From: an uncultured Verrucomicrobiales bacterium
GTDB taxonomy: Bacteria > Verrucomicrobiota > Verrucomicrobiia > Verrucomicrobiales > Akkermansiaceae
NCBI GenBank assembly: GCA_937893015.1
Contig: CALBJX010000084.1
Coordinates: 1-14,130 of the forward strand
Direction: 5' to 3'
Length of the DNA: 14,130 nt
Part shown: positions 13,350 through 14,130 of the stretch, one piece after another
Numbering within the stretch: the first letter of the stretch is position 1
How the letters are laid out: each line of letters starts with the position of its first letter
Position numbers and translations under genes: made by a program
The notes under the pieces: generated by a model
What the model was told of the DNA's origin: nothing
The model's input: only the letters and a program-made list of their open reading frames with translations
The model's database searches: none

Positions 13350-14130
13350 TTATTTTTGTAGGATTTCACCAAACGGCGCACGTATTTCTGCATGGCGGGC
13401 ATCTTTTCGCGGATGCTCTGCGCCAGCTTCAGCTGGTTGCGTGCGCGGATGAGGTTGTGTTCGGGTTTGTCCGTCTTGAAATAGCGGTCGCCGTCCAGAT
13501 AGTCCGTGAGGAAACGCATGCCGATTTCCGTGGTGATGAGCCAGCCGGAGAAGGCGAGCAGCTCCGTTTCCGCGGGGGTCAGGAACGCGTGGGCGGCATC
13601 GAGATAGCCCTCCGCCAGAGACTCGAAGAAGGGCATCTGAATGAAGACTTTGGAGAGGTCCTCCTCGTCCTCGTCCGCCAGACAGGTGGCCGTGCGCACC
13701 ATGTCGCCGAAGTCGTAGAGCGCGAGCCCGGGCATGACGGTGTCGAGGTCGATGACGCAGACGGCTTGGTCCGTCTCCTCATCCAGCATCACGTTGTTGA
13801 TTTTTGTGTCGTTGTGGGTGATGCGGGTGGGGAGCTCGCCGCGAATCTGCATTTCGATGAGCTTACCATACTCGGGGGCCCACTCCGTGAGCAGGGCAAT
13901 TTCCTTCTCACAATTCGCTTTGCGACCCATCACGTCTTTCTCCGCGGATTCCTGCAGCTGCGCAAAGCGGCGCGGCGTGTTGTGGAAGTCGGGGATGGAC
14001 TCTTTGATGTCGCAGGGGTTCATGTCGCTCACCAGATCCTGGAAGGAGCCGAAGGCGAAGCCCGCCTGGTAGGCTTGGCGGGTGTTCTCCACCACGTCGT
14101 AGGTGTGGGTGTCCTCGATGTTGTTGTAGC
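13346..14130 (-). CDS. Sugar-1-kinase-like phosphotransferase, N-acetylhexosamine kinase type (5' end outside window)
   Basis: A partial gene: the frame stays open to the window edge, so the N-terminus and the ATP-binding lobe are missing; about 261 residues are seen. The APH-type catalytic loop HNDTKINN (around 13796-13820) has the expected base Asp in HND and metal-binding Asn residues, followed by the metal-binding IDLDTVMPG (about 13726-13755). The pattern, with LALYDFGDMVR after it, resembles N-acetylhexosamine 1-kinases such as NahK, which phosphorylate GlcNAc or GalNAc at C1 in the cytoplasm to feed UDP-sugar or salvage pathways; relatives are often mislabelled mucin desulfatase. Substrate is inferred only. 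Its TGA overlaps the GTG of the next gene. A glycan-utilisation role fits the nearby secreted hydrolase. Confidence 0.8.
   Translation of the reverse strand, partial: YNNIEDTHTYDVVENTRQAYQAGFAFGSFQDLVSDMNPCDIKESIPDFHNTPRRFAQLQESAEKDVMGRKANCEKEIALLTEWAPEYGKLIEMQIRGELPTRITHNDTKINNVMLDEETDQAVCVIDLDTVMPGLALYDFGDMVRTATCLADEDEEDLSKVFIQMPFFESLAEGYLDAAHAFLTPAETELLAFSGWLITTEIGMRFLTDYLDGDRYFKTDKPEHNLIRARNQLKLAQSIREKMPAMQKYVRRLVKSYKNK

Overview
The window looks like a chromosomal segment of a host-associated verrucomicrobium, most likely an Akkermansia relative. This is inferred, not proven. The first gene ends in a PEP-CTERM tail (VPEP, a hydrophobic stretch, then RRKRH) of the kind seen on many Akkermansia surface proteins, and the right end carries an N-acetylhexosamine-kinase-like gene and a secreted GH-D clan glycoside hydrolase, as expected of a mucin or glycan user. 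Coding DNA is GC-rich throughout, somewhat less so in the first gene. I see no insertion sequence, CRISPR array, prophage gene or replication origin.

Layout. Positions 38-802 (+) encode a secreted LamG-like PEP-CTERM protein with its own terminator. A tRNA-Arg(CCG) gene follows on the minus strand (1053-1124), with its own promoter and terminator. Divergent from it, a TTGTAT-N17-TATAAT promoter drives a five-gene plus-strand block: homoserine dehydrogenase (hom), aspartate kinase (lysC), two related single-pass membrane TPR-type proteins, and the lipid II flippase MurJ. Gaps between these genes are only 7-33 bp, so they are probably one transcript. The block joins entry into the aspartate pathway (lysine, diaminopimelate, threonine, methionine) to a late step of peptidoglycan export. 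Next is a monocistronic family I inorganic pyrophosphatase (ppa) with its own strong promoter.

A convergent intergenic region (9915-10083) holds a bidirectional terminator framed by AT-rich inverted repeats. The rest is on the minus strand: a secreted alpha-galactosidase-like enzyme (10084-12138), a secreted protein of unknown function (12444-13349) and the 3' part of a sugar-kinase-like gene (from 13346 to the window edge). The last two overlap by four bases (GTGA) and should be translationally coupled.

Two things stand out. First, hom, ppa and the alpha-galactosidase gene each have a near-consensus sigma-70 promoter whose -10 box ends only 6-11 bp before the ATG, which predicts leaderless or nearly leaderless mRNAs; no annotated protein gene here has a good Shine-Dalgarno sequence. 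Second, the 305-bp gap 12139-12443 holds a plus-strand 21-codon ORF with a textbook Shine-Dalgarno sequence, followed at once by a plus-directed intrinsic terminator, although no plus-strand gene lies there: a candidate undescribed small mRNA or dual-function small RNA.
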